Shown piece by piece: positions 1 through 10,552 of a stretch of 64,000 bases of DNA. The stretch is from contig CAUEEP010000936.1 in assembly GCA_958450365.1 (NCBI GenBank), positions 1,849,001 through 1,913,000 of the forward strand. Direction: 5' to 3'. Below the pieces are notes generated by a model. That model saw only the letters and a list, made by a program, of their open reading frames with translations, made no database searches and was not told the DNA's origin. The position numbers and the translations under genes are program-made. Position 1 is the first letter of the stretch; every line of letters starts with the position of its first letter. This stretch comes from Mesorhabditis belari (Eukaryota > Nematoda > Chromadorea > Rhabditida > Rhabditidae).

Positions 1-109
1 TAAGACTTGATGAGTTAGATTTTAATCGATAAACAATGTGCATAGCTTCAGAATGTAAGTATTCAGATGGCCTAAGCTTAAGCTGGACAGCTGGCAGTCA
101 AATGGGCTA

Positions 110-329
110 GGCTCAGGATCAGGGTCAGGCTCAGGATCAGGGTCAGGCTCAGGCTCAGCCTCAGGATCAGGCTCAGGCTCGGGCTCAGGCTCAGGATCAG
201 GATCAGGCTCAGGCTCGGACTCAAGCTCAGGATCAGGATCAGGCTCAGGCTCAGCCTCAGGATCAGGCTCAGCTTCGGGCTCAGGCTCGGGCCCAGGATC
301 AGGATCAGGCTCAGGCTCAGGCTCAGGCT
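110..329. repeat. hexamer-type tandem repeat (TCAGGC/TCAGGA)
   Basis: About 220 bases of TCAGGC, TCAGGA and TCGGGC hexamers in mixed order. The unit length is a multiple of three, so the minus strand stays open and gives a serine/leucine repeat reading frame that is an artefact of the array. The flanks show no gene. Confidence 0.9.
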
Positions 330-959
330 AAGCCAGGCCAAACCCAGTGGTCAAGAAACTATCCAGTTATCCAGAACTAGAACAAGATTGACTAACATTT
401 TCGAGCGACAAGTACCCTGGTAAACAAACTAGCTCAGTACCTAGTACACGAAGACACACTTGGCTCTATAAGAGATTCCAGAAGAGCTGCGTTCCTACTT
501 TTTAGCCATTTACTTACAGTTCAGTCAATGCACAAAACATTAGCAAAAGAAACATTTTCAAAAACAAGACCTATCTCGCTCAAAATTGGTCACCAGACGA
601 TTCCAATACACTAATAAAATTCTGCAAAAAAAGATCAATCTAAAATTTCGGAAAATCTCTTGTCGTGATGTTGTAAAATTTTGGGTGATCATTGAATCGC
701 AAAAAAAAGAAAAATAGAAAAATTCGTAGGCGTAGAAAAAGAAAAACGAGCGGAAGTCTCGTAAAATTTTCACCACAATTTTTTTGAAAAACTGAAAAAG
801 AAATCTAGAGATTTTGATTCTGGAAAACGACTTTTCGAAGATCAAAATTGAGTCTCGAGGGAATTTTCGAGAAAAAGTGACAGAGAAAAACGTCAATGTT
901 GAAAAAAAATTGGCTACAATTGGTTGAAAGGGGTTTATGAAAGCGAGAAATTACGAGAA
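330..959. other. unassigned AT-rich DNA
   Basis: I see no exon with credible splice sites, no RNA gene and no clear repeat here. A 112-codon minus-strand open frame around 558-896 is Phe/Arg-rich, reflects AT-rich composition, and has no recognisable motif. Confidence 0.4.
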
Positions 960-1222
960 ATGTAGCCAAAGTCAAAGCTCAGAGCTCTAAGCCAAAGCTC
1001 AGAGCTCTAAGCCAAAGTCGAACTGTAGCCAAAGCCAAAGCTCAGAGCTCTAAGCCAAAGCCGAACTGTAGCCAAAGCCGAACTGTAGTCAAAGCCAAAG
1101 CTCAGAGCTCTAAGCCAAAGCCGAACTGTAGCCAAAGCCAAAGCTCAGAGCTCTAAGCCAAAGCCAAACTGTAGCCAAAGCCAAAGCTCAGAGCTCTAAG
1201 CCAAAGCCGAACTGTAGCCAAC
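960..1222. repeat. tandem repeat, ~43-bp composite unit
   Basis: The array is built from two words, AGCCAAAGC and CTCAGAGCTCTAAG, with a GCCGAACTGT word closing most units. The unit is roughly 43 bases, with deletions giving shorter versions. The core AGAGCTCT is itself palindromic. Confidence 0.85.
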
Positions 1223-2139
1223 CTTTTAAACCTTTTAAAGAATTTCGAAATTAACTTGAATCTGGGAAAAGTTTCTTTTGGAAGCTTCAATCTATTTCAC
1301 TTTCAATTGACTACTTTGTTGTAAACGCATCGCATCTAGCATACTGTTAGCTTTGCTATTGCTTAGAAATTGAGACAAATCTTCGTAGAGAAGTCTACTG
1401 CACTGGGTTTTCTTTTGTAAAAGAATTATTGTTTCGTAAAATAACGAAAGGAAGCGAAAGAAGAGTCATAAAGATTTCGTTTTCACTTTTTAACTTCAAA
1501 GTACAAACAAAAACAAGCGATTCAGATTTTTTTGAGTACTAAAGCTAAAGCTTAGCTTTGCTTTTGCTTAGAAATTGAGACAAATGTCCGTAGAGAAGTC
1601 TACTGCACTGGAATTACAGTACATTTAGAATTTTGTCTCTGTAAAGTTCTGTAAAGTTCCAGAAGTCAATACCAGTTGACTAAGGCAATGAAATGTTCAA
1701 CTGAATCTGTTAAGCCTATAAAAAACTAATAAATAGAACAAAAAGTGAATGAAATGTGTGAAAAGCTTTTACAGATTTCATTCTTTGCCTGAAACCCGAC
1801 CATTTTTGGATCGAATTGTAGAAATTGAGGGGAAATTGCCGGAAATTATATCAATATTTGGTTGGAAAAATTTGGCACTGAAAAATCCTTCACAAGTTCA
1901 TTAAACATTTGCTCGAAATGAAATAGGACAAAACTAGGCTTTAGGTTAGTGATTGAGATTGTGCTTGTTACCATTGAGTCATTGAGAATCAATGGCAACA
2001 ACTCATTAAAGGTTAAAGTGTAGAAATGGATCCAGAGATGTTCTAACCAAGCCAATGCTAGCTCAATAAAACAGACTGACTCGGATACTAGCTGATAGGA
2101 TTGTTTTAGAGGCTTCATATCAGACCATACTCGTCGTCA
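1223..2139. other. unassigned DNA with a short local duplication
   Basis: No gene is seen. The phrase TAGAAATTGAGACAAAT...CGTAGAGAAGTCTACTGCACTGG occurs at about 1363 and again at about 1568. Each copy follows a TTAGCTTTGCT word, so about 50 bases have been duplicated locally. Confidence 0.5.
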
Positions 2140-2340
2140 GGTTAGAAGCCAGCTTCAGCCAGCCAGCCAGCTTCAGCCAGCCAGCCAGCTTCAGCCAGCC
2201 AGCCAGCTTCAGCCAGCCAGCCAGCTTGAGTCAGCCAGCCAGCTTGAGTCAGCCAGCCAGCTTGAGTCAGCCAGCCAGCTTGAGTCAGCCAGCCAGCTTG
2301 AGTCAGCCAGCCAGCTTGAGTCAGCCAGCCAGCTTGAGCT
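2140..2340. repeat. 18-bp tandem repeat (AGCCAGCCAGCTTSAG)
   Basis: Eleven or so 18-base units. The first block has GCTTCAGCCAGCCAGCCA and the second GCTTGAGTCAGCCAGCCA, so a variant arose and spread along half the array. Confidence 0.9.
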
Positions 2341-2959
2341 TGTTCTGAGTCTGGATTTAGATCAAACTATGATTGGGTAAACCAGATGCTGACAGAATTG
2401 GCCGACAAAAAGTCCCTGAGCTGGCTTCTGACCTCTAGTTCTAGAGGTCCTCTAGATCTAGTCGGATCGAGTTTACAGGCCCTAGCCTGCTGCTAGCTGG
2501 CCCAGATATTTATGCGCAGGTTAAAGCAGACAGCTTAGGACTCTTTTCTAAACCCAGCTCACTATTAGAACTGTTTTCTGACACCAGAAGATCGATTTTG
2601 GGAAATCCCTGGCTGTGTTAAATCTCAACTTTAATACAAGGAACTGCAAAATAATCGAATTAATTTACTTGTGCTTAAAAAAATCAGAAACACACTATTT
2701 CTAGCAGATCAAAGTAAAGATTGTTGGCACAAGAAGATAAGAAATCGGTGATCAAAAAAAAGGTTTAAAATGATGTTGACCATTGAGCGGAAATATTTTG
2801 ATTGAAAGATAAACATCAATTAGAATCTATTCAAATAGGGAAATTGAGGTTTGATTGGAAAAGATTATAAGAAAAAAGGGAATGTCCACTCAATCAGAAA
2901 CAAGAGAAAAGAGATCAAAAGGAAACGATGAGGGAAAGATGAGAGGAATTCGTTAATTT
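2341..2959. other. unassigned DNA
   Basis: No repeat array or convincing exon is seen. A short open stretch near 2380-2440 is the only GC-richer part, and it lacks clear splice sites on either strand. Confidence 0.4.
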
Positions 2960-3075
2960 CATTACACTATTTCCTTTCTTTCCCTTTCTTTCCTTTCTTT
3001 CCTTTCTTTCCTTTCTTTCCTTTCTTTCCTTTCTTTCCCTTTCTTTCTCCTTTCTTTCCTTTTCTTTCAATTCAT
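2960..3075. repeat. pyrimidine tract (TTTCC/TTTCCC)n
   Basis: About 115 bases of CTTTC units on the plus strand. The complementary GAAAG strand creates a spurious Lys/Glu/Arg frame. Confidence 0.9.
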
Positions 3076-3817
3076 TGCCCAGTGATCTCACACTCAATTG
3101 AGATGTGTGAAGAAAGAAAAGAGAAGGGAAAATGTTTTGATTTCAAAAAAAAGAGATTTCAGTAAGGCTAAAGCAAGATCAAGATCTATTTTAAGAATTT
3201 ACTTGAACTTATTTCTTTCTAGATGTTTACTAGCAAATTAAGGTCAAGTTTTAGTTAAATGGGTTGAGGAAATAAAGAATAGAATAAAGAATAGAGGAAT
3301 TGTGCCAATGAGTGGTCTGGTTACTTTTACGAAAAGTTGAAGTAATTTGTCTATTTTGTGACAGAAATGGAAATGAAAGCTTTGAAAATTAGTGGTTTTC
3401 CAAAAAGTTGATGTTTAAAAGGTAAAAGGTTCTAAGAAAAGGTTTAAATTGAAGTTCAAGAGTTCAAGAAAGGAGATTTTCAATTGAAAAGCGATGAAAT
3501 TTGAAATTTCTCCATAAACAAACTTACTTTCAATCATTTTCAAGTGACTGGCACGAATATCAAATTAGTAATAATAAAAAATATTCCGAAATTCCAAAAT
3601 TTGATAAAATATCAATTTAGAAATCTCTTGTGATCTCCAATTTCGACAAATAAATTATTGGTGTTGAGATTTGATTTCAGAGATTCCTTCAGCAATTGTT
3701 CTGAATTTGAAAATTGACTAAGAAAACAGAAATGTTTCTTTTTGTTGGATCAAATTTCAGATTGAATGGGTTGAGGGAATAAAGAATAGAATAAAGGATA
3801 GAGAAATTGTGCCAATG
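3076..3817. other. unassigned DNA with a local duplication
   Basis: No gene is seen. The phrase AAATGGGTTGAGGAAATAAAGAATAGAATAAAG...GAATTGTGCCAATGAGT around 3257-3313 recurs around 3767-3820, immediately before the 21-bp array. Confidence 0.5.
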
Positions 3818-4100
3818 AGTTGTCTGGTTGTCGTTTTTGGTTGTCTGATTGTCGATTTTGGTTGTCTGATTGTCGATTTTGGTTGTCTGATTGTCGATTT
3901 TGGTTGTCTGATTGTCGATTTTGGTTGTCTGATTGTCGATTTTGGTTGTCTGATTGTCGATTTTGGTTGTCTGATTGTCGATTTTGGTTGTCTGATTGTC
4001 GATTTTAGTTGTCTGGTTGTCGTTTTTGGGTGTCTGGTTGTCGATTTTAGTTGTCTGGTTGTCGTTTTTAGTTGTCTGGTTGTCGCTTTTGGTTGTCTAG
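3818..4100. repeat. 21-bp tandem repeat
   Basis: About 13 copies of a 21-base unit (GGTTGTCTGATTGTCGATTT plus T). The first nine or so are almost identical and the last four have diverged. Because 21 is divisible by three, the array keeps open a 120-codon frame of CLIVDFG repeats; I treat this as an array artefact. Nothing outside the array supports translation. Confidence 0.85.
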
Positions 4101-4182
4101 CCTTTCGAATATCTTTTAGTTATGTAAAAGTATCGTTTTTCCTCCAATTTCCAACCAATTTCCGGCAGTAGAAGTTGAATAA

Positions 4183-4395
4183 AATATTTAACGATCAGAA
4201 CGATTAAACGATCAGCACGATTAAACGATCAGAATGATTCAACGATCAGAATGATTTAAGGATCAGAATGATTCAACGATCAGAACGATTCAACGATCAG
4301 AACGATTTAACGATAAGAACGGTTCAACGATCAGAACGATTAAACGATCAGAATGATTTAACGATCAGAACGATTTAACGATCAGAACCATTTAA
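4183..4395. repeat. 17-bp tandem repeat (AACGATCAGAAYGATTY)
   Basis: About 12 units of 17 bases, each holding an ACGATCAGAA core. Variants alternate between AACGATT and AATGATT. Confidence 0.9.
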
Positions 4396-5092
4396 CGATA
4401 AAATATTAGATTTAACGGCAATATGAAAGTTTCATGAATTCAGAAATCTCAAGATTTAAGGAATAGCTGAAGAGCTGAATATTTGACTGAAAGATGAAGC
4501 TTTATAGCTGAAGCTTTATAGTTGAATAGCTCTTAAAATCGAATTGAATTGTTAGTAGAAAAAAAAGGAGCTAATTTAGATGGAAATTCGAACTGAACAA
4601 ATGATCTCGTCTGACCGAACGAGATCTTCAATTCCCCAACTGAATATCTTTATCCAATAAGGAAACCCGACAAATTCCCTCCTCAGTGTCTGGACGTAAT
4701 TTGTTGATTCAACGCAAAGAAAAAAAACAATGATTGCCTATGTCTTTTTCTCACTTTTCCCCCAAATTGTGTCTGGTTCTATTAGTTTTTTCAAAAAGAA
4801 AAGGAAATTTCTTTCTTTTTCCTTTCTTTTTCAAGAAAATCTAATCCTCGTCAAAAAGCTCTCCTTTTGAATGGAATATTTCCTTTTTTTCTCTTTTTTT
4901 CTTCGGATTTCCCTTTCCGAATTCTTGAGTGCCTTCTTTTTTTTCTATTTTCAGCTTCTATGTTTTGCTCTCGATTTTTCACATTAGGTGGCAAGAAAAG
5001 TTGAAAAATTGAAACAAAAGGCAATAAGCTATAAAGAAACGAGTAGTTTTCATATGAAAACTAATCATTTATCAAATTAGGCTTTCAGCAGT
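4396..5092. other. unassigned DNA, T-rich in its second half
   Basis: No gene is recognised. Long T and A runs lie between 4700 and 5000, with no array and no convincing exon. Confidence 0.4.
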
Positions 5093-5415
5093 AAAGCTAA
5101 GTGCGCTAAGTAAAGCTAAGTAAACCCAGGTAAAGCCAAGTAAACCTAAGTAAACCTAAGTAAACCTAAGTAAACCTAAGTAAACCTAAGTAAAGCTAAG
5201 TAAAGCTAAGTAAAGCTAAGTAAAGCTAAGTAAACCCAGGTAAAGCTAAGTAAACCTAGGTAAAGCTAAGTAAAGCTAAGTGCGCTAAGTGCGCTCAGTA
5301 AAGCAAAGTAAAGCTAAGTAAACCTAAGTAAACCTAAGTAAAGTTAAATAAATCTAAGTAAAGCTAAGTAAAGCCAAGTAAAGCCAAGTAAAGTTAAGTG
5401 CGCTAAGTAAAGCAA
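5093..5415. repeat. 10-bp tandem repeat (TAAAGCTAAG/TAAACCTAAG)
   Basis: About 30 decamers, mostly TAAAGCTAAG and TAAACCTAAG, with rarer CCAGG and GTGCGCTAAG variants. The AAGTAAACC core resembles no telomere repeat of nematodes (TTAGGC), so I call it an ordinary minisatellite. Confidence 0.9.
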
Positions 5416-5613
5416 GCTACTGTAAAGCCCTGTAAATTTACAGTAAATTTATGGTATTCTCACCAAAGTATGCTTTGAAAAAAAGCATTCAATTTATAGG
5501 CTAATTATCTTTAGCTTTTATTGAAAAATTTGATATTCAGTCTTGTTGATCGAATATTTCTCTGTTCCAAAAGTAAAATAAAAGACTTAAACAAATTTAA
5601 AGACTTAAAAGAC

Positions 5614-6048
5614 GGGGGTGGGACAAATGCGACCTTTTTTTTGCGCACCTGGACATTTGCGCACCTTTTTTTGCTGGAAAAGGCCTTAGGAAAGGTCGTA
5701 GAGCTTCAAAAATGTTTTCACAGAAGGGATGCGTATGCGTAGTTTTCGAATTTCGACAAATCAAAGCAAATCAAACCTCGCTGACACGTTAAATTTGAGC
5801 TAAAAGGCAAAAACTACGCAACTTAACGCTTTTCCGCAGTTTCCGCCTTTCAACCCAAATTTGACGCGTCAGCGAGGTCTGATTTGTCGAAATTCGGAAT
5901 CTACGCATACGATAAGGAAATATAAGGAAATCCCTTATAAGGAAATATTTTCGAAGCTCTACGGCCTTTCCTAAGGCCTTTTCCAGCAAAAAAAAAGGTG
6001 CGCAAATGTCCAGGTGCGCAAAAAAAAGGTCGCATTTGTTCCACCCCC
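5614..6048. mobile_element. palindromic element family A, copy 1
   Basis: A 435-base near-perfect palindrome. The left end GGGGGTGGGACAAATGCGAC is mirrored at the right end as GTCGCATTTGTTCCACCCCC. The arms carry GCGCACCTGGACATTTGCGC and a GCTGGAAAAGGCCTTAGG block, and they meet around a short centre, CGCAACTTAACGCTTTTCCG. It has no open reading frame of its own, so it is a non-autonomous foldback or MITE-like element. A second copy lies at 22695-23124. The flanks here contain a longer imperfect repeat (AATAAAAGACTTAAACA left, AATAAGAGACTTAAACA right) rather than a clean short target duplication. Confidence 0.85.
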
Positions 6049-6499
6049 TCTTACTGCAATAAAATAAGAGACTTAAACACTTCTTTTATTGTACTTTTAC
6101 AAGAAAGCCAAGAATTCTCATGTTGTGATGATATTTTCAAATTGTGCTGATGATTAATAGAATCATTTACCCAAAAATCTTGTCAACGACAGGATTTCGA
6201 GGATTTTTGAAGAAAAGAAAAGAAAAATTTTCTGAATTTGGCAGAAAACGTTCGAGTAAACAACACCAACGATGAAAATGAAAGGAAAAAGATACACAAA
6301 TTCAAGCAGAAAACATTTAAATAGAAATAAAAGAATGATGCTATTGAAGATCTTGGAACTCTTGCAACAATTCCTTTTTTTTCAACACAATCACTGCTTT
6401 TTAGCCATCTCGATTCCGGCACAAAGTTGCAAAAACAGCAGATTTTTGAGAAAAAAGCAAACGAAGGGTTCTAAATCTTTTCAATAAATAGAGATTGTT

Positions 6500-6585
6500 T
6501 TAAGAAAGAATTCTTAAAACCAGGAAGGTTTTAAGAAGAATTCTTAAAACGATTCAACAAGAATTCTTAAAACCAGGAAGGTGAG
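6500..6585. repeat. three AAGAATTCTTAAAAC palindromic repeats
   Basis: The palindrome-centred word AAGAATTCTTAAAAC occurs three times, two of them followed by CAGGAAGGT. Confidence 0.8.
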
Positions 6586-6908
6586 AAGAGTTTGTGATTT
6601 AGTGATATTTGGTTTAGTAAAGAAAAAAAAGCGCTAAGATTGTGCTCTTAAAAGCTTCTTAAATCCATATTTTTATGGATTTAAGGCAGGGATAAAGCAT
6701 CAAAAGTCTTTGAAAGCTGAAAAGCTTTTGAAATCTCGGAAAAAGCCATTACTTTTTGGTCAAATCGAAATCATTTTCAATCAATTTTCTTATTTTTAAA
6801 GGTAAAAATTGAAAATCCCAAGTTTCGGGCGGGCAAATTCGCATTTTGATCAACTCAGCAATAGAAAAACAATAGATTTTCGTTTTAAAACTGTGAAAGG
6901 CACATAAT

Positions 6909-7228
6909 GGGGGTAGGCTAGTTTCCGCAACTTTTTTTGCGCAACAGGGTCATTTGCGCAACTGGGTCGTTTGCGCAACTCGGCATCACTTTCTCCTAAG
7001 TGGGCTAATCTTTATGATTTTGGTTTCATTTGGTAGATCTCAATAAGTGCAACAAAATCAAATCAAACTCATAAAGATTGGCTTACTTAGAAGAAAGTTC
7101 TGGTGAGTTGCGCAAACGACCCAGTTGCGCAAATGACCCAGTTGCGCAAATGACCCAGTTGCGCAAATGACCCAGTTGCGCAAATGACCCAGTTGCGCAA
7201 ATGAAATGGCGGAAATTATCCTACCCCC
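6909..7228. mobile_element. palindromic element family B, copy 1
   Basis: A roughly 320-base palindrome with ends GGGGTAGGCTAGTTTCCGCA and its complement TGGCGGAAATTATCCTACCCC. It is flanked by the direct repeat CACATAATG at 6901-6909 and again from 7228, so the outermost G/C pairs may belong to the duplication. This supports insertion with an 8-9 bp target duplication. The right arm carries about six tandem copies of a 17-base unit (TTGCGCAAATGACCCAG, about 7108-7206). The left arm has only two or three. No coding capacity is seen. A second copy lies at 28186-28436. Confidence 0.87.
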
Positions 7229-7235
7229 ACATAAT

Positions 7236-8189
7236 GTCTTCTTTAGCTTTTCGTTTTCTTTTTCGATTCTTTAACCAAATAACCCATTCCCATTCAAAAA
7301 CCCATTTCAACTCACCAAAAAAAATGAAATCACTCATTGTGCGTAAATTTTTGCGTCAAAGGTCTTGAATTAAATGAATTAAATAGTTCAGTGATTGGAT
7401 TTCATCAATTTTAGGGCAGTTTGATGTTGGGTTTTGTGAAGAAAAGAGGTGGTGAAAGATGAAAAAGTAGAGGAGAAGCGTGAAGGAGAAGCCTGGAGGA
7501 CAAGGCTTGGGAAAGGACAGAGAAAGGACAGAGAAAGAGGCACAGCTGCCCATCACCCCATCCCATCATTTAGCCAAACCAAACAAGGTGATAGAATTTC
7601 GTTGAAAAACGAAACGAGAAAAAAAGGACTTAGTTTTTTAAGTTTAGCTGTTGGCTTTTGCTTTTGAGAAACACTTTTTGAGTTATCAAAAAGCAAGGTA
7701 ATAGAAATTGAAGAATTAAAATCTAAATGTGCTCCTTATTTGGATAAAAGGTTTCTAAAGACAATTGTTAAGGCCAGGAAGGTTAGTTTAGAAGCTAGAT
7801 CTTGACCAGAACTGGATCAGGGTTGGTTTGGCCTGGCCTGGCGCAAGATTGACACACACAAAGTCCTTGGGTCTTCAAAAATCCTGGTCTTTAACCTCGC
7901 CTGGCAGAGATACAGATAAGTAAGAAGTACCGTACTTTTTACTATTCATTTTCCATTTAGTGTTTAGTTTTTGGGTAATTCTTTTTCATCTTCTCCTTCA
8001 ATTAATTGAATTCCTATTGAAAAAACGAGAAAAAACCTAAAAGTCCACTTTTTTTTAATCCATTTAGACTTTTTATGAGTTTTTTTACTAATGATATCGT
8101 TCCATCAAAACGAAAAAACCCTACTTTTTCATTTACTTTTTCATTCATTTTATCCATTTACTCTTTTTTACTAATAGATTGGAGTGATC
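7236..8189. other. unassigned DNA
   Basis: No gene is recognised. A GAGAAAGGACAGAGAAAGG stretch near 7510 gives overlapping frames on both strands. These have no motif and look compositional. Confidence 0.4.
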
Positions 8190-8318
8190 TGATGCAAGAA
8201 AGGAAGGAAAGGAAGAAAGGAAAGGAAAGAAAGGAAAGAAGGGAAAGAAAGGAAAGAAAGAAAGAAAGAAAGGAAAGAAAAGAAAGGAAGGAAAGGAAAG
8301 AAAAGAAAGAAAAGAAAC
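8190..8318. repeat. purine tract (GGAAA/GAAAG)n
   Basis: About 130 bases of AGGAAAGAAAGG purine words. It is followed directly by a truncated copy (about 8318-8375) of the arm of the foldback at 8755-9425: both carry ATGAAACCCAGT..CCCACAAGC and ACTAAACATGGCTAG. Confidence 0.9.
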
Positions 8319-8754
8319 CATGAAACCCAGTCACCCACAAGCTCTTATTTTAGGCTTCATTTAGATACTAAACATGGCTAGAAAAGAAAAGAAAAGAAAA
8401 AGTACACCCACGAAAGCTTTTTCATTTCGTTTTTCATTCATTATCTTGATGAACGTTGGTTTTTCTCATTTTATATTGTCTGGTCAAGCAAAGTCAACAC
8501 CAAGAAAGGTTTTTCAGCTAAAAAATTCAGTTGAATTGGAAAAAAAGTAAATAGGAATGGCTCCAGTTTTAAAACAGGGTTTGTTTTTTGTTTTAGGTTC
8601 AGTAAGACTTTTTTTCCTTTAACAAACTTCTTTAAACTTTTAACAACGAGATAAAACAAGATTTGAGACTGAGAAGTTTTCAAAATCAAATGCAAACTTT
8701 CTTTTTTATGTTGTGTGTGAATGGGATGAGTCTTGAGTAGACGAGAAAGTCGAG

Positions 8755-9425
8755 AAAGTAGTCGTACAGTAGTCGAGAAAGGACATGTTTTAGAAAATGC
8801 TGTTATATGAGAGGACAAAAGCTCAAGACTAGACCTGCTTAACGAGTTCGGGGCAAAATTTTCAGACAGTCTGCTTCGCTCTTCGATTTTGTACTGCCCA
8901 AAGCTCCTTCAAGCATGAAACCCAGTTCCCCCACAAGCCTTTATTCTAGGCTTCATTTTGATACTAAACATGGCTAGGTTCTATTTTGCCATTCTTTAGA
9001 TTTCGATCATTTTAGATAAAAAATTTTCTGGACTTGTTAAGCTTATCGAGTTCGGCGAAAGATTGATCGAAATCTAAAGAATGGCAAAACAGAACCTAGC
9101 CATGTTTAGTATCAAAATGAAGCCTAGAATAAGGGCTTGTGGGGGAACTGGGTTTCATGCTTGAAGGAGCTTTGGTCAGTCAAAAATCGAAGAACGAGGC
9201 AGACTGTCTGAAAATTTTGAAAAAAATCACGGAATCTTTTCAACGGTTTGCCAGTGACCCTTCGGCCATGGAACACGTTGCAGACTCCAGTGTAGCACGC
9301 GTGCAGCCCCGAACATCTAAGGGTATCCTGTTATCGCGCTAAGCTATTCGTTAAGCAAGTCTAGTCTTGAGCCTTTGTCCTCTCAAATAACAGCATTTTC
9401 TAAAACATGTCCTTTCTCGACTACC
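8755..9425. mobile_element. large foldback with a GC-richer insert in one arm
   Basis: The left arm (about 8755-9010) and right arm (about 9062-9425) are inverted copies. Shared words include AGAAAGGACATGTTTTAGAA, CTCAAGACTAGAC, CAGACAGTCTG, CATGAAACCCAGT and ACTAAACATGGCTAG. The centre is 9011-9061. The right arm holds about 130 bases (about 9218-9350) missing from the left arm; these are GC-richer and part of a 67-codon open frame. The extra block may be captured DNA, or the left arm may have lost it. No transposase is seen. Confidence 0.75.
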
Positions 9426-9602
9426 GTATTCTTATCTTTAATTTTATCCAATCTTTCAGTAAAAATCTTTTGGATTTTTACTTTTTAATCTTTAAAAATC
9501 GGTATCTTTCATAATAAAATAGACAAAAATTATATGATTAAATAAAACTAGACAAGGTTACGGTATTCTTTGAAAGTTTACATGTTTTAGACGGATTTAA
9601 CT

Positions 9603-9868
9603 ACCGTAAATACTGTAATAGTACCCCCCCCCTCGTACAGTTGCGTAGTCGCAAAAGGTTTTTAGTATTTCATTTTTTTCAAAGCACCCGTACTTTCAAA
9701 AAATGCGTCTTTGGTATCAAAAAATAGCCCTGAATTTCAGCTATTTTTTGATACCGAAGCGAGCATTGTAGCATAAACCAGTGTCGAGAAAAACTCGTCC
9801 AAAGCTAGACTACGCAACGCTCCGCACCGTCATTATGGGGGTGGGGTACTATTACAGTATTTACGGTA
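9603..9868. mobile_element. palindromic element family C, copy 1
   Basis: A 266-base palindrome with ends TACCGTAAATACTGTAATAG and CTATTACAGTATTTACGGTA. The centre is AAAAAATAGCCCTGAATTTC followed by its complement. The arms carry a GAGAAAAACTCG word and a GACTACGCAACGCTCCG word. The left side has an expanded C run and the right side GGGGTGGGG. A second copy is at about 51144-51379, inside the alr-1 promoter/first-intron region. Confidence 0.85.
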
Positions 9869-10552
9869 TGCGAAACTATTTGATTTTACTAAAAATGGAT
9901 ATCTAAATATGCCGGGAAGGAGTTTAACAATTTTACAACAGAAATGAAGCATAAAGAAGTGATAGAGTTTTGACAACTCTGCTCAACTCAACTCAACTGC
10001 CAACTCACAACATGACAACATTGTCAGAAGTGGACTTTTGAACTTCTTTTGATTAAATCATTTATAGTAAGCTTCTTTAATAACTTTAACACATCCTTAT
10101 CTTGATCCAAAAATCCATTTACAAGTACATTTTCTGGCTTTAAAGATCTCAAAGTTCATGGGAACACTGATGAAAATTCGAAGTAAGAAATTTTTCTTGA
10201 ATCCCTTTTACTTTGAGGTCAGAAAACGAAAGGGAAACGATTTTTCAGCGTCAAAAAAAGAGGAAACGAATTAGAAATTGGTGAAAAAGAGGGAAAAACA
10301 TTGGGAAAAGACGGACTGATCTCTCGTTTATTTCGAAGTTGAAAGTGGAAGGGTGAAATTTGAAAATCTTAAAGACACACGCAAATTTCCGGGGGTGTTG
10401 ACATGACTTTACGGATTGAAATCTCATCATTTATTTAAAGTTTTATATTTATTTTAAGTTATCAAAGTTTTATATTTATTTTAATCTAAAATAGAGTTGA
10501 TGATGAGTTTCAAAATGATAAAAGCAGAGAATAAGTGAAAACGATATAGGAA

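Noticed and set aside
3809..4171. A 120-codon CLIVDFG-repeat frame (and an overlapping one) on the plus strand
   Set aside because: It is produced by a 21-bp tandem array; no unique coding sequence, splice sites or motif lies outside the array.
5093..5415. TAAACCTAAG decamers as interstitial telomere sequence
   Set aside because: The nematode telomere repeat is TTAGGC; the decamer does not contain it in tandem.
8471..8818. A 115-codon minus-strand frame
   Set aside because: It has no motif, carries Leu/Lys/Phe composition typical of AT-rich DNA, and runs into the foldback arm.
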